Origin: Cytophagaceae bacterium
Lineage (GTDB): Bacteria > Bacteroidota > Bacteroidia > Cytophagales > Spirosomataceae
Direction: 5' to 3'
DNA length: 64,000 nucleotides
NCBI GenBank assembly: GCA_027486845.1
Contig: JAIXOL010000029.1
Span: forward strand, 62,001 to 126,000
Numbering within the stretch: position 1 is the first letter of the stretch; each line of letters begins with the position of its first letter. Positions 54,202 through 62,565 of this stretch are shown piece after piece. The position numbers and the translations under genes were made by a program. A model generated the notes under the pieces. The model worked only from the letters and a program-made list of their open reading frames with translations, made no database searches and had not been told where the DNA came from.

Positions 54202-54972
54202 TTACCTTCCCATCCAACCGCCATCAACAGTAACAATAGTTCCGTTTACATAATTGGCGGCATCCGAAGCCAAAAACAAGGTGATTCCTTTAAAATCTTC
54301 GGGAGTTCCCCAACGACCAGCGGGAATTCTCGACAAGATTGAGGCACTTCTATCGGGGTCGTTCCTTAAGGCTTCGGTATTATCTGTGCTGATATAACCT
54401 GGAGCCACTGCATTTACGTTTACACCTTTACCTGCCCACTCGTTAGCAAGGGCTTTTACTAAACTACCAATCGCTCCTTTGCTGGCAGCATAACCTGGAA
54501 CAGTGATTCCACCTTGAAAAGTAAGTAGTGAAGCCGTGAAAATGATTTTCCCATTTCCTCGTGCTACCATTTCTTTCCCAAATTCGCGAGCTAAAATAAA
54601 CTGTGAATTGAGGTTAATTTCCATAATTTCGTCCCAATATTCATCAGGATGCTCTGCGGCTGGCTTTCTCAAGATATTTCCTGCATTATTTACCAAAATA
54701 TCAACAACCATGTGGGCAGATTTTACTTTTTTGATAAAATCATACAAAGCCGAACGGTCTTTGAAATCACATTGGTAGGCATAAAATTTACGACCTAAGG
54801 CTGTAATTTCTTTTTCGATTTCACTATTTTCCAGTTCTAGTGAAGCTGAAACCCCAATAATATCTGCCCCAGCTTCTGCTAGTGCAATTGCCATCGCTCT
54901 GCCGATACCTCTTTTACATCCTGTAACGAGGGCGATTTTTCGGTCTAATCTAAAACTATTTAAGATGTTCAT
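54202..54972 (-). CDS. kduD: KduD-like 2-keto-3-deoxy/2-deoxy-D-gluconate 3-dehydrogenase (SDR family)
   Basis: A 256-aa classical short-chain dehydrogenase. NAD site TGCKRGIGRAMA near residue 18; NNAG near 95; catalytic Ser in IIFTASLLTFQGG near 140 and YAASK near 155. NAVAPGYISTDNTEALRNDP near 185 and the end GTIVTVDGGWMGR are characteristic of KduD and close relatives. KduD interconverts 2,5-diketo-3-deoxygluconate and 2-keto-3-deoxygluconate in breakdown of unsaturated uronates from pectin or alginate. This fits the GH28/GH88/lyase genes nearby. The gene ends the minus-strand series, 10 bp after the MDR dehydrogenase, with a terminator behind it. The exact substrate among related SDRs is not certain. 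Confidence 0.82.
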   Translation of the reverse strand: MNILNSFRLDRKIALVTGCKRGIGRAMAIALAEAGADIIGVSASLELENSEIEKEITALGRKFYAYQCDFKDRSALYDFIKKVKSAHMVVDILVNNAGNILRKPAAEHPDEYWDEIMEINLNSQFILAREFGKEMVARGNGKIIFTASLLTFQGGITVPGYAASKGAIGSLVKALANEWAGKGVNVNAVAPGYISTDNTEALRNDPDRSASILSRIPAGRWGTPEDFKGITLFLASDAANYVNGTIVTVDGGWMGR

Positions 54973-54982
54973 TTTTAAGAAT

Positions 54983-55996
54983 TTATTGAATTTCTAACAA
55001 ATATTTCATGCCGGCAGGGTTTTGGTCAATGGTTTCAAAAACCTTTTTAGCATCTGCTAAAGGCGAAACTTGGGTTATCATTTTATCTAAAGGCAAGGTT
55101 CCACTCGCTGCTAAGGCGATGGCCTCATCAAAGTCTTCTGGCTCATAAACTCTCGCTCCAATCAATTTTATTTCCCGCCAAAAGAAGCGGAATAAATCAA
55201 CCGCTTTCGGTTCTGCATGAATGGCTACCATTACAATTCTTCCTCTCACTTTTGGCAACTGAGTCATCGCAGTTACGCCCGCTTGTACGCCCGAAACTTC
55301 AAAAACTACATCAGCCATTGCTCCACTTGTAAATGCTTCAACCGTCTGTACTAAATCTTGCTCAATTGGATTAACTGTTTGAAAACCAAGTGATTGTATA
55401 AAATCAATACGGTTTTTATTTACTTCCGAAATCATGACATTTGCCCCTTTTTGGCGAGCAACTAAAGCCACCAACAGCCCGATTGGGCCACCGCCAATGA
55501 CAATGGCATTTTCGCCTGCAACAACTTCTCCCAAACGTACATCGTGGCAAGCAACTGCTAAAGGCTCAATCATCGCCCCGAGTTGTAGTGAAAGATTTTC
55601 AGGAAGTTTATGTAGCGTAAATGCTGGAACATTCCAATATTGCTGCATTCCACCCGGGGAATCAATACCGATAAATTTAAGGTTTTGGCCTATATGCCTA
55701 AATCCATTGTCGGCTGGCATTTCTATGCCTGGATTCAAAGGCCTAACAGTTACATTGTCACCTATTTTCCAGTCGCTTACGCCTTCGCCCAATTCCTCAA
55801 TTACGCCAGAAACCTCATGCCCGATGATTTGAGGTGGTTTTACTCGTGTATCCATCTTTCCGTGATAGATATGAACGTCCGTTCCACATACACCCACATA
55901 TGCCATTTTTAGGCGTACGTCTCCTTTTTCAAGGGGTTTATGAGAAGTTTCTATCAATTCAAAACTTTGATCTCCAATGTATTGTAGTGCTTTCAT
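54983..55996 (-). CDS. MDR-family alcohol/polyol dehydrogenase lacking the structural zinc cysteines
   Basis: A 337-aa medium-chain dehydrogenase. Catalytic zinc ligands are present: Cys in GVCGTDVHIYHG near residue 37 and His-Glu in IIGHEVSGVIEELGEG near 60. The NAD site is NAIVIGGGPIGLLVALVARQ near 165. The structural-zinc loop, normally CxxCxxCxxxxxxxC, here reads GIEMPADNGFRHIGQNL near 90-107, with Gly, Met, Asp and Gly in the four Cys positions. Relatives oxidise L-idonate, galactitol, sorbitol or threonine. Downstream KduD suggests a sugar acid or polyol substrate, but this is inference. It is the first gene after the interrupting toxin-antitoxin pair, so it may have its own promoter. 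Confidence 0.87.
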   Translation of the reverse strand: MKALQYIGDQSFELIETSHKPLEKGDVRLKMAYVGVCGTDVHIYHGKMDTRVKPPQIIGHEVSGVIEELGEGVSDWKIGDNVTVRPLNPGIEMPADNGFRHIGQNLKFIGIDSPGGMQQYWNVPAFTLHKLPENLSLQLGAMIEPLAVACHDVRLGEVVAGENAIVIGGGPIGLLVALVARQKGANVMISEVNKNRIDFIQSLGFQTVNPIEQDLVQTVEAFTSGAMADVVFEVSGVQAGVTAMTQLPKVRGRIVMVAIHAEPKAVDLFRFFWREIKLIGARVYEPEDFDEAIALAASGTLPLDKMITQVSPLADAKKVFETIDQNPAGMKYLLEIQ

Positions 55997-56052
55997 TAAT
56001 CGATTTTTTAAATATGATTACTTTTTTTAACTTTGTTTAAAATTATAAGAAA

Positions 56053-56256
56053 ATGACAACTTTAATTGTACATATAGATACTCCCCAAAATGCTGCCCGT
56101 ATTAGACTAGCGGTTGAAATGTTTAAAGGGGTTGAGTCAGTAATAAGTGATTCAGTTCATGAAAATTGGCTCAAACTATCTGAAAAAAGTTTGATGAATG
56201 AATGGAATGGTCCCGAAGATGATATTTGGGATAAAATTGAATTGCCCAAACAATGA
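56053..56256 (+). CDS. Small antitoxin-like protein partner of MazF
   Basis: A 67-aa protein (MTTLIVHIDTPQNAARIRLA at the start, then VESVISDSVHENWLKLSEKS). Short, charged and with an N-terminal beta strand typical of ribbon-helix or DUF-type antitoxins. No precise family is recognised. The call rests mainly on its 4-bp overlap (ATGA) with a MazF-type toxin gene, the standard antitoxin-first order. It lies on the + strand, divergent from the MDR dehydrogenase. Confidence 0.7.
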   Translation: MTTLIVHIDTPQNAARIRLAVEMFKGVESVISDSVHENWLKLSEKSLMNEWNGPEDDIWDKIELPKQ

Positions 56257-56585
56257 ACTATCAAAAAGGAGATATCATACTCATTCCTTTTCCATTTACC
56301 AATCAACGGGGGGCGAAACGTCGTCCTGCATTGATAATTTCTGACCAAACTGTACATCAAACAGGCGATGTTTTAGTCGTTCAAATTACTTCCCAATTTT
56401 ATAGTGATGCACTGACTGAACAAATTCACACAAGCGATCTTACTTATCCTCTTCCAAAACAGAGTTATATCCGATGTCACAAAATCTTTGTTGTAGAGCA
56501 AACGCTGATTATTGGCAAAATTTCTGCCTTAAACCCTTCTAAATATCAACAAGTTATTGATAAAATTTTAGCCATTATTGGGTAA
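56253..56585 (+). CDS. MazF/PemK-type endoribonuclease toxin
   Basis: A 110-aa type II toxin of the MazF/PemK/CcdB fold. The start YQKGDIILIPFPFTNQRGAK carries the family PFPFT segment, followed by RRPALIISDQ near residue 26, TGDVLVVQITS near 38 and SYIRCHKIFVVEQTLI near 71. Members cleave mRNA at short motifs and are neutralised by the upstream antitoxin. It is convergent with the VOC gene (10 bp between stops), inside the minus-strand catabolic series. Confidence 0.88.
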   Translation: MNYQKGDIILIPFPFTNQRGAKRRPALIISDQTVHQTGDVLVVQITSQFYSDALTEQIHTSDLTYPLPKQSYIRCHKIFVVEQTLIIGKISALNPSKYQQVIDKILAIIG

Positions 56586-56595
56586 AATATAAGAT

Positions 56596-56976
56596 TTATC
56601 TTTGAATTAATTGTAAAACATTACCTTCTGGGTCTAAAAAAGTACGAACTTTTCCACTACCAGTTGCGGTTGAAAGTACACTAGTCCATCGGATATTATG
56701 ATTATCTAGATGAGCAATTCCTGCCTCAATATCATCCACGCCAAAAGCTACATGTGACCAACCTGGGGTTAAATTTGTGCGTACTGGACGTGGATTAGAG
56801 TCAATCGGTAATATTTCGAGAATCACGCCATCGGGTGCTTTGAGTAGCCAAATTGGGCGAGGGTCTTTATAAACGACTTCAAAGCCTAAAACTTCACAAT
56901 ACCAATTTGATAAAACTTCTACATTTTCGGCAGCCACTGCTGGGTGGTCGATACCTTTTATTTTGAATGTACTCAT
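56596..56976 (-). CDS. VOC (glyoxalase/dioxygenase-like) superfamily protein, copy 2
   Basis: A 126-aa vicinal oxygen chelate protein with two beta-alpha-beta-beta-beta modules: IKGIDHPAVAAENVEVLSNW near residue 5 and GWSHVAFGVDDIEAGIAHLD near 74, ending RTFLDPEGNVLQLIQR. His at DHP, Glu at ILEILPI and His at SHVAF form three of the usual metal ligands; the fourth, usually Glu in GNxxEL, reads Gln here. It is closely similar to the adjacent gene 56973-57353 and overlaps it by 4 bp, so the two are a tandem duplication. Its reaction is unknown. Confidence 0.87.
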   Translation of the reverse strand: MSTFKIKGIDHPAVAAENVEVLSNWYCEVLGFEVVYKDPRPIWLLKAPDGVILEILPIDSNPRPVRTNLTPGWSHVAFGVDDIEAGIAHLDNHNIRWTSVLSTATGSGKVRTFLDPEGNVLQLIQR

Positions 56977-57353
56977 AAATTTGTTCGTTCTAAAATTTGA
57001 ATCATATTGCCTTCGCAGTCGAAGGCGTTTCGCACCTTTCCACCACCTATGGCATTGATAACTTCACCACCCCAAACTATATTTTTGGTATCTAAAAAAA
57101 TGATTGCTTGTTCTATGTTCTCAACCCTCAAAGCCAAATGCGACCAGCCAGGAGTCCAAGTGGTTCGATTTTGCCTTAAAGTATCGTCTTTTGGCATAAT
57201 TTCGAGCAATGTACCATCTGGAGCTTTGAGCATCCAAACTGGTTTTGGATGTAAAAACCATTTTTCATATCCAAATACATCGCAATACCAATCAGATAGT
57301 TTTTCTACATCATCGGCAGCTACTGCTGGATGGTCTATTCCTAAAAATTTCAT
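56973..57353 (-). CDS. VOC (glyoxalase/dioxygenase-like) superfamily protein, copy 1
   Basis: A 126-aa protein of the same family and length as its downstream neighbour. Motifs: FLGIDHPAVAADDVEKLSDW near residue 3, VWMLKAPDGTLLEIMPKDD near 42, GWSHLALRVENIEQAIIFLD near 70, and the end GKVRNAFDCEGNMIQILER, again with Gln at the usual fourth ligand position. It overlaps the heparinase-like gene and the second VOC gene by 4 bp each (ATGA), so three genes are translationally coupled. A role in handling keto or unsaturated sugar products is only a guess from context. Confidence 0.87.
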   Translation of the reverse strand: MKFLGIDHPAVAADDVEKLSDWYCDVFGYEKWFLHPKPVWMLKAPDGTLLEIMPKDDTLRQNRTTWTPGWSHLALRVENIEQAIIFLDTKNIVWGGEVINAIGGGKVRNAFDCEGNMIQILERTNL

Positions 57354-59416
57354 TTTGTTCGTTTTAATTTGTATTCATCACCCTCTTTTGTTATTTCCCA
57401 AGTACGACCATGCCCCGAAATCATTGAAAAAGAATCATTGTCATTGAGTTGCAAAGTCCAATTTTTGGTATCGCTTTTTAAGGTATAATTATTGTTTATT
57501 GCTTCTAAATTCCAATTAATCAATGCATTAGGCTCATCCAAAGCTATGGCGTGAACAACGGTGCGAGTTGCTAATTTTTCTTTTTCAGTAAAACGAAAAA
57601 CGAAACTATCGCTAGAGCTTCCCTCGCCCAATTGATTAGGTTCTGGGTGATAAGCATCGTGTAGAAAGCCGTAAACTGGAAATGAAAATGAGCCATTTCC
57701 TCCATGGAAAAGTTTCATGCCTGCGTTACTTTTTTTTACAGTCAAACAGTTTTTCTCTTTCAGCCAAACAGTTTTTCTATCGCGATTATTTACCACCCAA
57801 TTCCAAAGAGTTGTAACTGGATATTCTGCTGAAATCTTATCGACAATAAATAAAACATTACTTCCTGCCAAAATCCAACATCTTGAAAATGCTTGAATGG
57901 GTTGTCCATAAGCCCTGCCAACTTCTGAGCCAATTACTGAAATCACGTCATCTTTGGCACAAATCAACAAATTATCTCCTCTATCAATCTTTTCTCCACC
58001 TTTTCCATTGACGATTAATCTTCTTGGAAAAACGCTTTTTTGCTCTAACAATGAAGCTTTTGCTAAATCTTCCTGTAAACCCAAGGATTCTTTTTCAATC
58101 AAAAAAGTACAAGTATTATGGGTTTGTGAGCTACTTTCTAAGCCATGAATCAGGTTTCTATAACAAGAATGCCCTGGGTCTGCCAAAAGTCTTTCGTGAT
58201 TATGAACTAAAATAAAGCTGTTCAAATCACCATGCAAATGCCCTAAGCCATTGAGTGGTTGGCTTCCTCCGTTGGTAGCTATAATAGTCTTTCCTTCCCA
58301 AGCGTCACGAATGAATCCATTACCGTTTGAAAATACAGTCGTCAAAGGCAAACCGGCTTCTTCGGGCGAAATACTTTTTGAGTCGTATGTCAATAATGGA
58401 AGTGTCAAAAATCCCCAGTCATTTCTCATACCCAAAGTTGCTAAATCATGCGGTTCTTGGTTGGGGGATGAAACATAATATTTTTCAAAAAGCCATTTTG
58501 CTAAACCTCTTTCAGTTTGGTCTTCACTTCTTGCGGCTAAGTGCAGTAAAACATCGCCCGAAGGACGAAAAATAGCGGCACTATCGTTAAAATTAGCAGC
58601 TCTGGCTCGTGGTTCATCGCCCCAACCTTGCAATGGTTTGGTGTAAAACATGGAGGTAGCAAACCAATTTACATAATGATAATTGTTGAATGCGGTGCGA
58701 CGTTTCGCTGGATGATGAATTTTTGGATATTTTCTTTGGACGGCTTCTTTTGCAAAAGTCAAGGCTAATAAAAGATAATTACCATATTGTAAAGATTCAC
58801 CATAAGAGCCATCTTCTTGCAGGGCGTTTTGGCATAATTCAAACTCTGGCATTAATTCATTCACCGTTTTCTCATCTTCCACCACCACCGCCGAAACCAT
58901 TGCACCGCCAAATAAAATACTTCTCCAATTAGCTAAATGAATGTTTTTATCCAGCCATCTACGGCAAAGGACAATACCTTTCTCTTTTAAGGCGGTCTTT
59001 ATTTCATGTTGTTCGTTTTCTGAAAAAGCTTTTTTTGCTAAATCATAAACTGCCGAAATGCCCCAACACAAATGAGCCGTTTCCAAATGCCCCGTGAATG
59101 GTTCAGCATGGTCTCTAAATTCGGGACCTACCCATTCATAGTTGGATTTTCTTACGATTTCGAGCGACTCTCTTTTCAACCAATCGGCCAATTCGGGCGT
59201 TGGTTTAAGTGCATAACTCATAGCGGCATCCGACAAATACTCGGCGGTTGAATGCCACCAAATAGTCGTTGCGTTTGGTCCTAAGAGATTTTCCCAAGAA
59301 ACTCGTTGGTAAACTCTTTTTTGTAAGGCATGAAAAAACACCGAAATCAACGATTTTTCATCATCAATTTCGTTCAAAATGGCTATTTTTTCAGTATCAG
59401 ATAAAAATGTTGACAT
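57350..59416 (-). CDS. Heparinase II/III-like (alpha/alpha barrel + sandwich) protein without signal peptide
   Basis: A 688-aa protein. The N-terminal half (about 1-330) is a helical toroid (ATTIWWHSTAEYLSDAAMSY, DHAEPFTGHLETAHLCWGIS, EDGSYGESLQYGNYLLLALT). The C-terminal half carries the heparinase II/III-like motif LGHLHGDLNSFILVHNHERL near residue 390, LADPGHSCYRN and QTHNTCTFLIE near 435, typical of PL8/12/15/17/21-like lyases. The start MSTFLSDTEKIAILNEIDD has no export signal, so it should act in the cytoplasm, perhaps on imported oligosaccharides. It lies 1 bp after RraA-like and overlaps the VOC gene by 4 bp. Exact family not assignable by eye. Confidence 0.78.
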   Translation of the reverse strand: MSTFLSDTEKIAILNEIDDEKSLISVFFHALQKRVYQRVSWENLLGPNATTIWWHSTAEYLSDAAMSYALKPTPELADWLKRESLEIVRKSNYEWVGPEFRDHAEPFTGHLETAHLCWGISAVYDLAKKAFSENEQHEIKTALKEKGIVLCRRWLDKNIHLANWRSILFGGAMVSAVVVEDEKTVNELMPEFELCQNALQEDGSYGESLQYGNYLLLALTFAKEAVQRKYPKIHHPAKRRTAFNNYHYVNWFATSMFYTKPLQGWGDEPRARAANFNDSAAIFRPSGDVLLHLAARSEDQTERGLAKWLFEKYYVSSPNQEPHDLATLGMRNDWGFLTLPLLTYDSKSISPEEAGLPLTTVFSNGNGFIRDAWEGKTIIATNGGSQPLNGLGHLHGDLNSFILVHNHERLLADPGHSCYRNLIHGLESSSQTHNTCTFLIEKESLGLQEDLAKASLLEQKSVFPRRLIVNGKGGEKIDRGDNLLICAKDDVISVIGSEVGRAYGQPIQAFSRCWILAGSNVLFIVDKISAEYPVTTLWNWVVNNRDRKTVWLKEKNCLTVKKSNAGMKLFHGGNGSFSFPVYGFLHDAYHPEPNQLGEGSSSDSFVFRFTEKEKLATRTVVHAIALDEPNALINWNLEAINNNYTLKSDTKNWTLQLNDNDSFSMISGHGRTWEITKEGDEYKLKRTK

Positions 59417-59417
59417 A

Positions 59418-60164
59418 TCAGAAATAACCTCCGTTTTTAACTACATCTGTCGGTTTCATACCTGATTCTACCATTTCTCTGATTTCATCTTCTTTAAACA
59501 TCAGTTTTTCGGTCGCTATTAGCACATCGTAGGCGATGTTTTGTGGAATAGAAATTACGCCATCAATATCACCAAAAATCCAATCGCCAGGTTTGACAAT
59601 GACCTCACCCATCAAAATTGGTTTGAGGTAATGGTACATTCTAAAACGACCCAACATTCCTGTATTGGATTTGAATTGGTGGAATACAGGAAAACCTAAA
59701 TCTAAAATGGCTTGGGTATCTCTGATACCGTTGATAACTGCCCCTTTACAACCGATTTTCTTGGCAGCCATCGTCATTACTTCACCCCATTGCGAGGTTA
59801 CGGTATCACCAGTACAGTCCCAAACCACAATTGAGTCTTCATAAAGGGCTTCCAACATTTCGGCTCGCATTTCAAACTCGCCTTCGGTTGTAATGTCAGG
59901 GCCACCTTTTACTGTAAATGCCAAACCCGCCAGTTTCATGTTTTCTCTCAATGGAGAAAAATGCGAAGGCAAACTTGTTGAGTGCATTTGATAGTTGAAG
60001 CGAAGTATATCATTGACCGCACCTGTATAAAGTTTGAGGTAGCGTTCACGCATTTCGGCGACTGGGATAGGAAAAGGGGACAGCCCTCTGTCCCCCAGAG
60101 GGGGAACTTTTCCATTAGAAGTCATTTCATTTAATTGCACGTTATTTTTTTCGTTTGAATTCAT
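59418..60164 (-). CDS. RraA-like (HMG/CHA aldolase) family protein with in-frame palindromic insert
   Basis: A 248-aa protein of the RraA family, which includes class II 4-hydroxy-4-methyl-2-oxoglutarate aldolases. Motifs: YTGAVNDILR near residue 46, AGLAFTVKGGPD near 79, VVWDCTGDTVTSQWGEVMTM near 115, GCKGAVINGIRDTQAILDLG near 139 (the G-x-x-R-D metal/oxyanion segment) and GDWIFGDIDGVISIPQ near 193. The start ATG overlaps the stop of the upstream SDR (TAATG), which supports this start. Residues about 18-34 (GKVPPLGDRGLSPFPIP) are encoded by a palindromic repeat and are unlike the rest. It probably cleaves or processes a keto-acid sugar in the pathway. Confidence 0.87.
   Translation of the reverse strand: MNSNEKNNVQLNEMTSNGKVPPLGDRGLSPFPIPVAEMRERYLKLYTGAVNDILRFNYQMHSTSLPSHFSPLRENMKLAGLAFTVKGGPDITTEGEFEMRAEMLEALYEDSIVVWDCTGDTVTSQWGEVMTMAAKKIGCKGAVINGIRDTQAILDLGFPVFHQFKSNTGMLGRFRMYHYLKPILMGEVIVKPGDWIFGDIDGVISIPQNIAYDVLIATEKLMFKEDEIREMVESGMKPTDVVKNGGYF
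60076..60105. repeat. Double palindrome (REP-like) inside the RraA-like coding sequence
   Basis: On the plus strand, GGGGACAG (60076-60083) pairs perfectly with CTGTCCCC (60088-60095) around CCCT. TCCCCC (60091-60096) pairs with GGGGGA (60100-60105) around AGA, so the two hairpins share bases. The GC-rich block contrasts with the AT-rich gene and is in frame without a stop. Confidence 0.7.
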
Positions 60165-60862
60165 TATGCTAAAAATTTCATATTATCAAAATTGATTTCT
60201 CTAATCAACACATAGTCAGGCTGATTTAATACAAAAACGATGACCCTTGCCACGTCTTCTACTTTCAAAAACTTCTCTCGTGGTACTTGGCGGTCGCCCC
60301 AATAATTGCTGTCGGTAGGGCCTGGGTTGATGTCGGTTACTTTAATACCAAGTTTTAAGGCTTGGTCGGCGAGTCCGCTACTCAAACCCCTTGCTCCAAA
60401 TTTAGAGGCACAATAAATAGGTGCATTAGGATTGGTGCGTTGTCCTGCCATAGATATAACTGTTAGGATATGTCCCGATTTATTGGCTTTCATGACCTTC
60501 AATGCCTCTCTATTACAGAGAAAAACGCCTTTTACGTTAATGTCAATCATTTTTTCAAAGGTCTCTAAATCGGTTGTTGAAAGGTCTGGCGAAGTAAGTC
60601 CAAGTCCAGCATTGTTCAAGAGTGCATCCACTGTGCCGAAGGATTCCATACAAGCTGCAAAACCTACAGCAACATCGGCTTCTACGCTTACATCGCCTTT
60701 GAAAGAACGTAAATTTTCATGCGAAACTTCATCAGAAAGTTGATTGGTACGACTAAAATCAAAGACTTTTGCTCCTACTTCTAAAAGCATTAAAGCAGTA
60801 GCTTTTCCGATTCCACTTGATGCTCCCGTGATGAATACTACTTTGTTTTCTAAATTATTCAT
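60164..60862 (-). CDS. Short-chain dehydrogenase/reductase (SDR)
   Basis: A 232-aa cytoplasmic SDR. Cofactor motif VFITGASSGIGKATALM near residue 9; NNAG near 87; catalytic Ser in LTVISMAGQRTNP near 137 and YCASK near 150; INPGPTDSNYWG near 180. The C-terminal IREINFDNMKFLA is short. Related enzymes include sepiapterin-reductase-like and DEH (4-deoxy-L-erythro-5-hexoseulose uronate) reductases, so it may reduce an unsaturated uronate product, but the substrate cannot be fixed. It lies 6 bp after the symporter and is coupled to RraA-like by TAATG. Confidence 0.88.
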   Translation of the reverse strand: MNNLENKVVFITGASSGIGKATALMLLEVGAKVFDFSRTNQLSDEVSHENLRSFKGDVSVEADVAVGFAACMESFGTVDALLNNAGLGLTSPDLSTTDLETFEKMIDINVKGVFLCNREALKVMKANKSGHILTVISMAGQRTNPNAPIYCASKFGARGLSSGLADQALKLGIKVTDINPGPTDSNYWGDRQVPREKFLKVEDVARVIVFVLNQPDYVLIREINFDNMKFLA

Positions 60863-60868
60863 GATAGT

Positions 60869-62563
60869 TTATCTTTGGTTTTTTTTGAAATATAAAAATG
60901 AGGCTATAAAGAGGCATAAAAAGCCAGAACCTAAAGCGAGTTGTCCACTTAAAAGTGTGCGTGAAGGAAAACCCATCATCACAAACATCGAGCCCGTGAG
61001 GGCAAAGGCAATGCCGTACATGAGTTTGATGGCATTGGCAAAAGCATCGTCGTTTGTACTTTCTTTGGCTGGTACAAAAGGAATTGTAAGTTTATGAAAA
61101 AAGGCACTAACTCGTTGATTATAAGCCGAATCTTTTGAAGGAAAATAGCCCGAAATAATGAATACTGCAAAGCAAAATATAATTTCAACTAAAGTGGCAA
61201 TTGCCCATCTGATCTCTTCAATTGTTCCAATTCCTGCTATATTAAAGTAATCATTTTTTACAAAATTAAAATGCATCAAAAATCCTAAAATCACCCCTCC
61301 AAAAAGGGTTACCAATGCCCCCCAAGGTTGAGATTTTCTATTTAATACACCCACGATTACAGGGACAATCATTGGCACGGCAAAAATTCCTGCCAAAAGT
61401 TTATTGGCTTCAAAAGCTCCACCAAAACCAGCCACGAATAATGCTCCGATGGTAACTATAGAACCCACCAAAAGGGTCATTAGCCTGCCTACTAAAAGCG
61501 ATTCTTTTCCACTGGCATTGGGTCTAAAAACCCTTTGGTAAATATCACGAGTTAGTACACTGGCTGTAACGTTGTATTCTGCACTAAGTACTGACATTGT
61601 AGCGGCAAACATGGCTGCCATCATCAAACCCATTATGCCTGAAGGTAAAAGTTTTACACATAATGCCACATAAGCCATTTCAGGATTGGCTAAATCTGGC
61701 AAAATTACTCGGGCAGCCAATGGTGGGAAAAGAAATATGATTGGGAAAATAAAGAAAAATAGTGCTGACAAACCTGCTAATTTTTGTCCGTCAGTTTCTG
61801 TTTTGGCTGAATAAAAGCGTTGAATAAAAGTCCAATTGCCTAAATACCTAATGATTAGCAAAATATAATAAGTCATTAACCAAAAAGGCATTCCTTTTTT
61901 ACCGTTGAACCAAGTCATATTTTGTGGAATAACGGCTTGCATGTTTTCAATACCTCCTGCGGCATTGTAAGCCAGCGGAACTAAGATTAATGTAGCAAAA
62001 AAGAGAATTACAAACTGCACCACATCTGTAACAATAACTGCCCAAAAACCACCTACAACCGTGTAAAGTGTAACTACAATGCCACAACCAATCACTGCAG
62101 TTTCAAAAGGGATACCCGAAGCGGCAGTGATAAAAAGACCAATAGAATAAAGTTTTATCATGTCGTCGAGTAGCTTGAAAACTACACCGCTCCACGAAAA
62201 TATTTGTCGGATGGGGGCATTGTAGCGGGTTTCTAAAAATTCCACTGGACTCATGATTCCTGCTCTTTTCCATCGTTTGGCAAATAAACCAATGGCAATT
62301 AATGAAGGGAAAACCGTACTCCAAATAACAGTAATGGCCACTAAACCATCTGAATAGGCAATGCCAGCGTAAGCCACAAAAATGAAAGTACTAAACTTGG
62401 TCATGAAATTGCTAATGCCTCCCGCTATCCAAGATACACCACTTCCACCTTTAAAATAATCATTAATGTTTTTGACGAACCGCCCTAAGAAAATACCAAT
62501 ACCTGACATCATTACCATGTACAGGACAATCGCAACGTAATCTAATGTTTGTAATTTATTCAT
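60869..62563 (-). CDS. SSS-family sodium:solute symporter
   Basis: A 564-aa inner membrane transporter with about 13-14 hydrophobic segments. Family signatures: GIGIFLGRFVKNINDYFKGG near residue 21, GGISNFMTKFSTFIFVAYAG near 47, LETRYNAPIRQIFSWSGVVF near 109, and AAMFAATMSVLSAEYNVTAS near 316, the sodium-site helix. A charged C-terminal linker (SKDSAYNQRVSAFF) precedes the last helices. It probably imports unsaturated uronate mono- or oligosaccharides for the cytoplasmic lyase-like, SDR and RraA-like enzymes downstream; that is inference from the operon. The gene starts 2 bp after the stop of the GH88/105-like gene. Confidence 0.92.
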   Translation of the reverse strand: MNKLQTLDYVAIVLYMVMMSGIGIFLGRFVKNINDYFKGGSGVSWIAGGISNFMTKFSTFIFVAYAGIAYSDGLVAITVIWSTVFPSLIAIGLFAKRWKRAGIMSPVEFLETRYNAPIRQIFSWSGVVFKLLDDMIKLYSIGLFITAASGIPFETAVIGCGIVVTLYTVVGGFWAVIVTDVVQFVILFFATLILVPLAYNAAGGIENMQAVIPQNMTWFNGKKGMPFWLMTYYILLIIRYLGNWTFIQRFYSAKTETDGQKLAGLSALFFFIFPIIFLFPPLAARVILPDLANPEMAYVALCVKLLPSGIMGLMMAAMFAATMSVLSAEYNVTASVLTRDIYQRVFRPNASGKESLLVGRLMTLLVGSIVTIGALFVAGFGGAFEANKLLAGIFAVPMIVPVIVGVLNRKSQPWGALVTLFGGVILGFLMHFNFVKNDYFNIAGIGTIEEIRWAIATLVEIIFCFAVFIISGYFPSKDSAYNQRVSAFFHKLTIPFVPAKESTNDDAFANAIKLMYGIAFALTGSMFVMMGFPSRTLLSGQLALGSGFLCLFIASFLYFKKNQR

Positions 62564-62565
62564 AA

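Noticed and set aside
55434-55832. 132-codon plus-strand frame
   Set aside because: Antisense to the MDR dehydrogenase, with no family resemblance.
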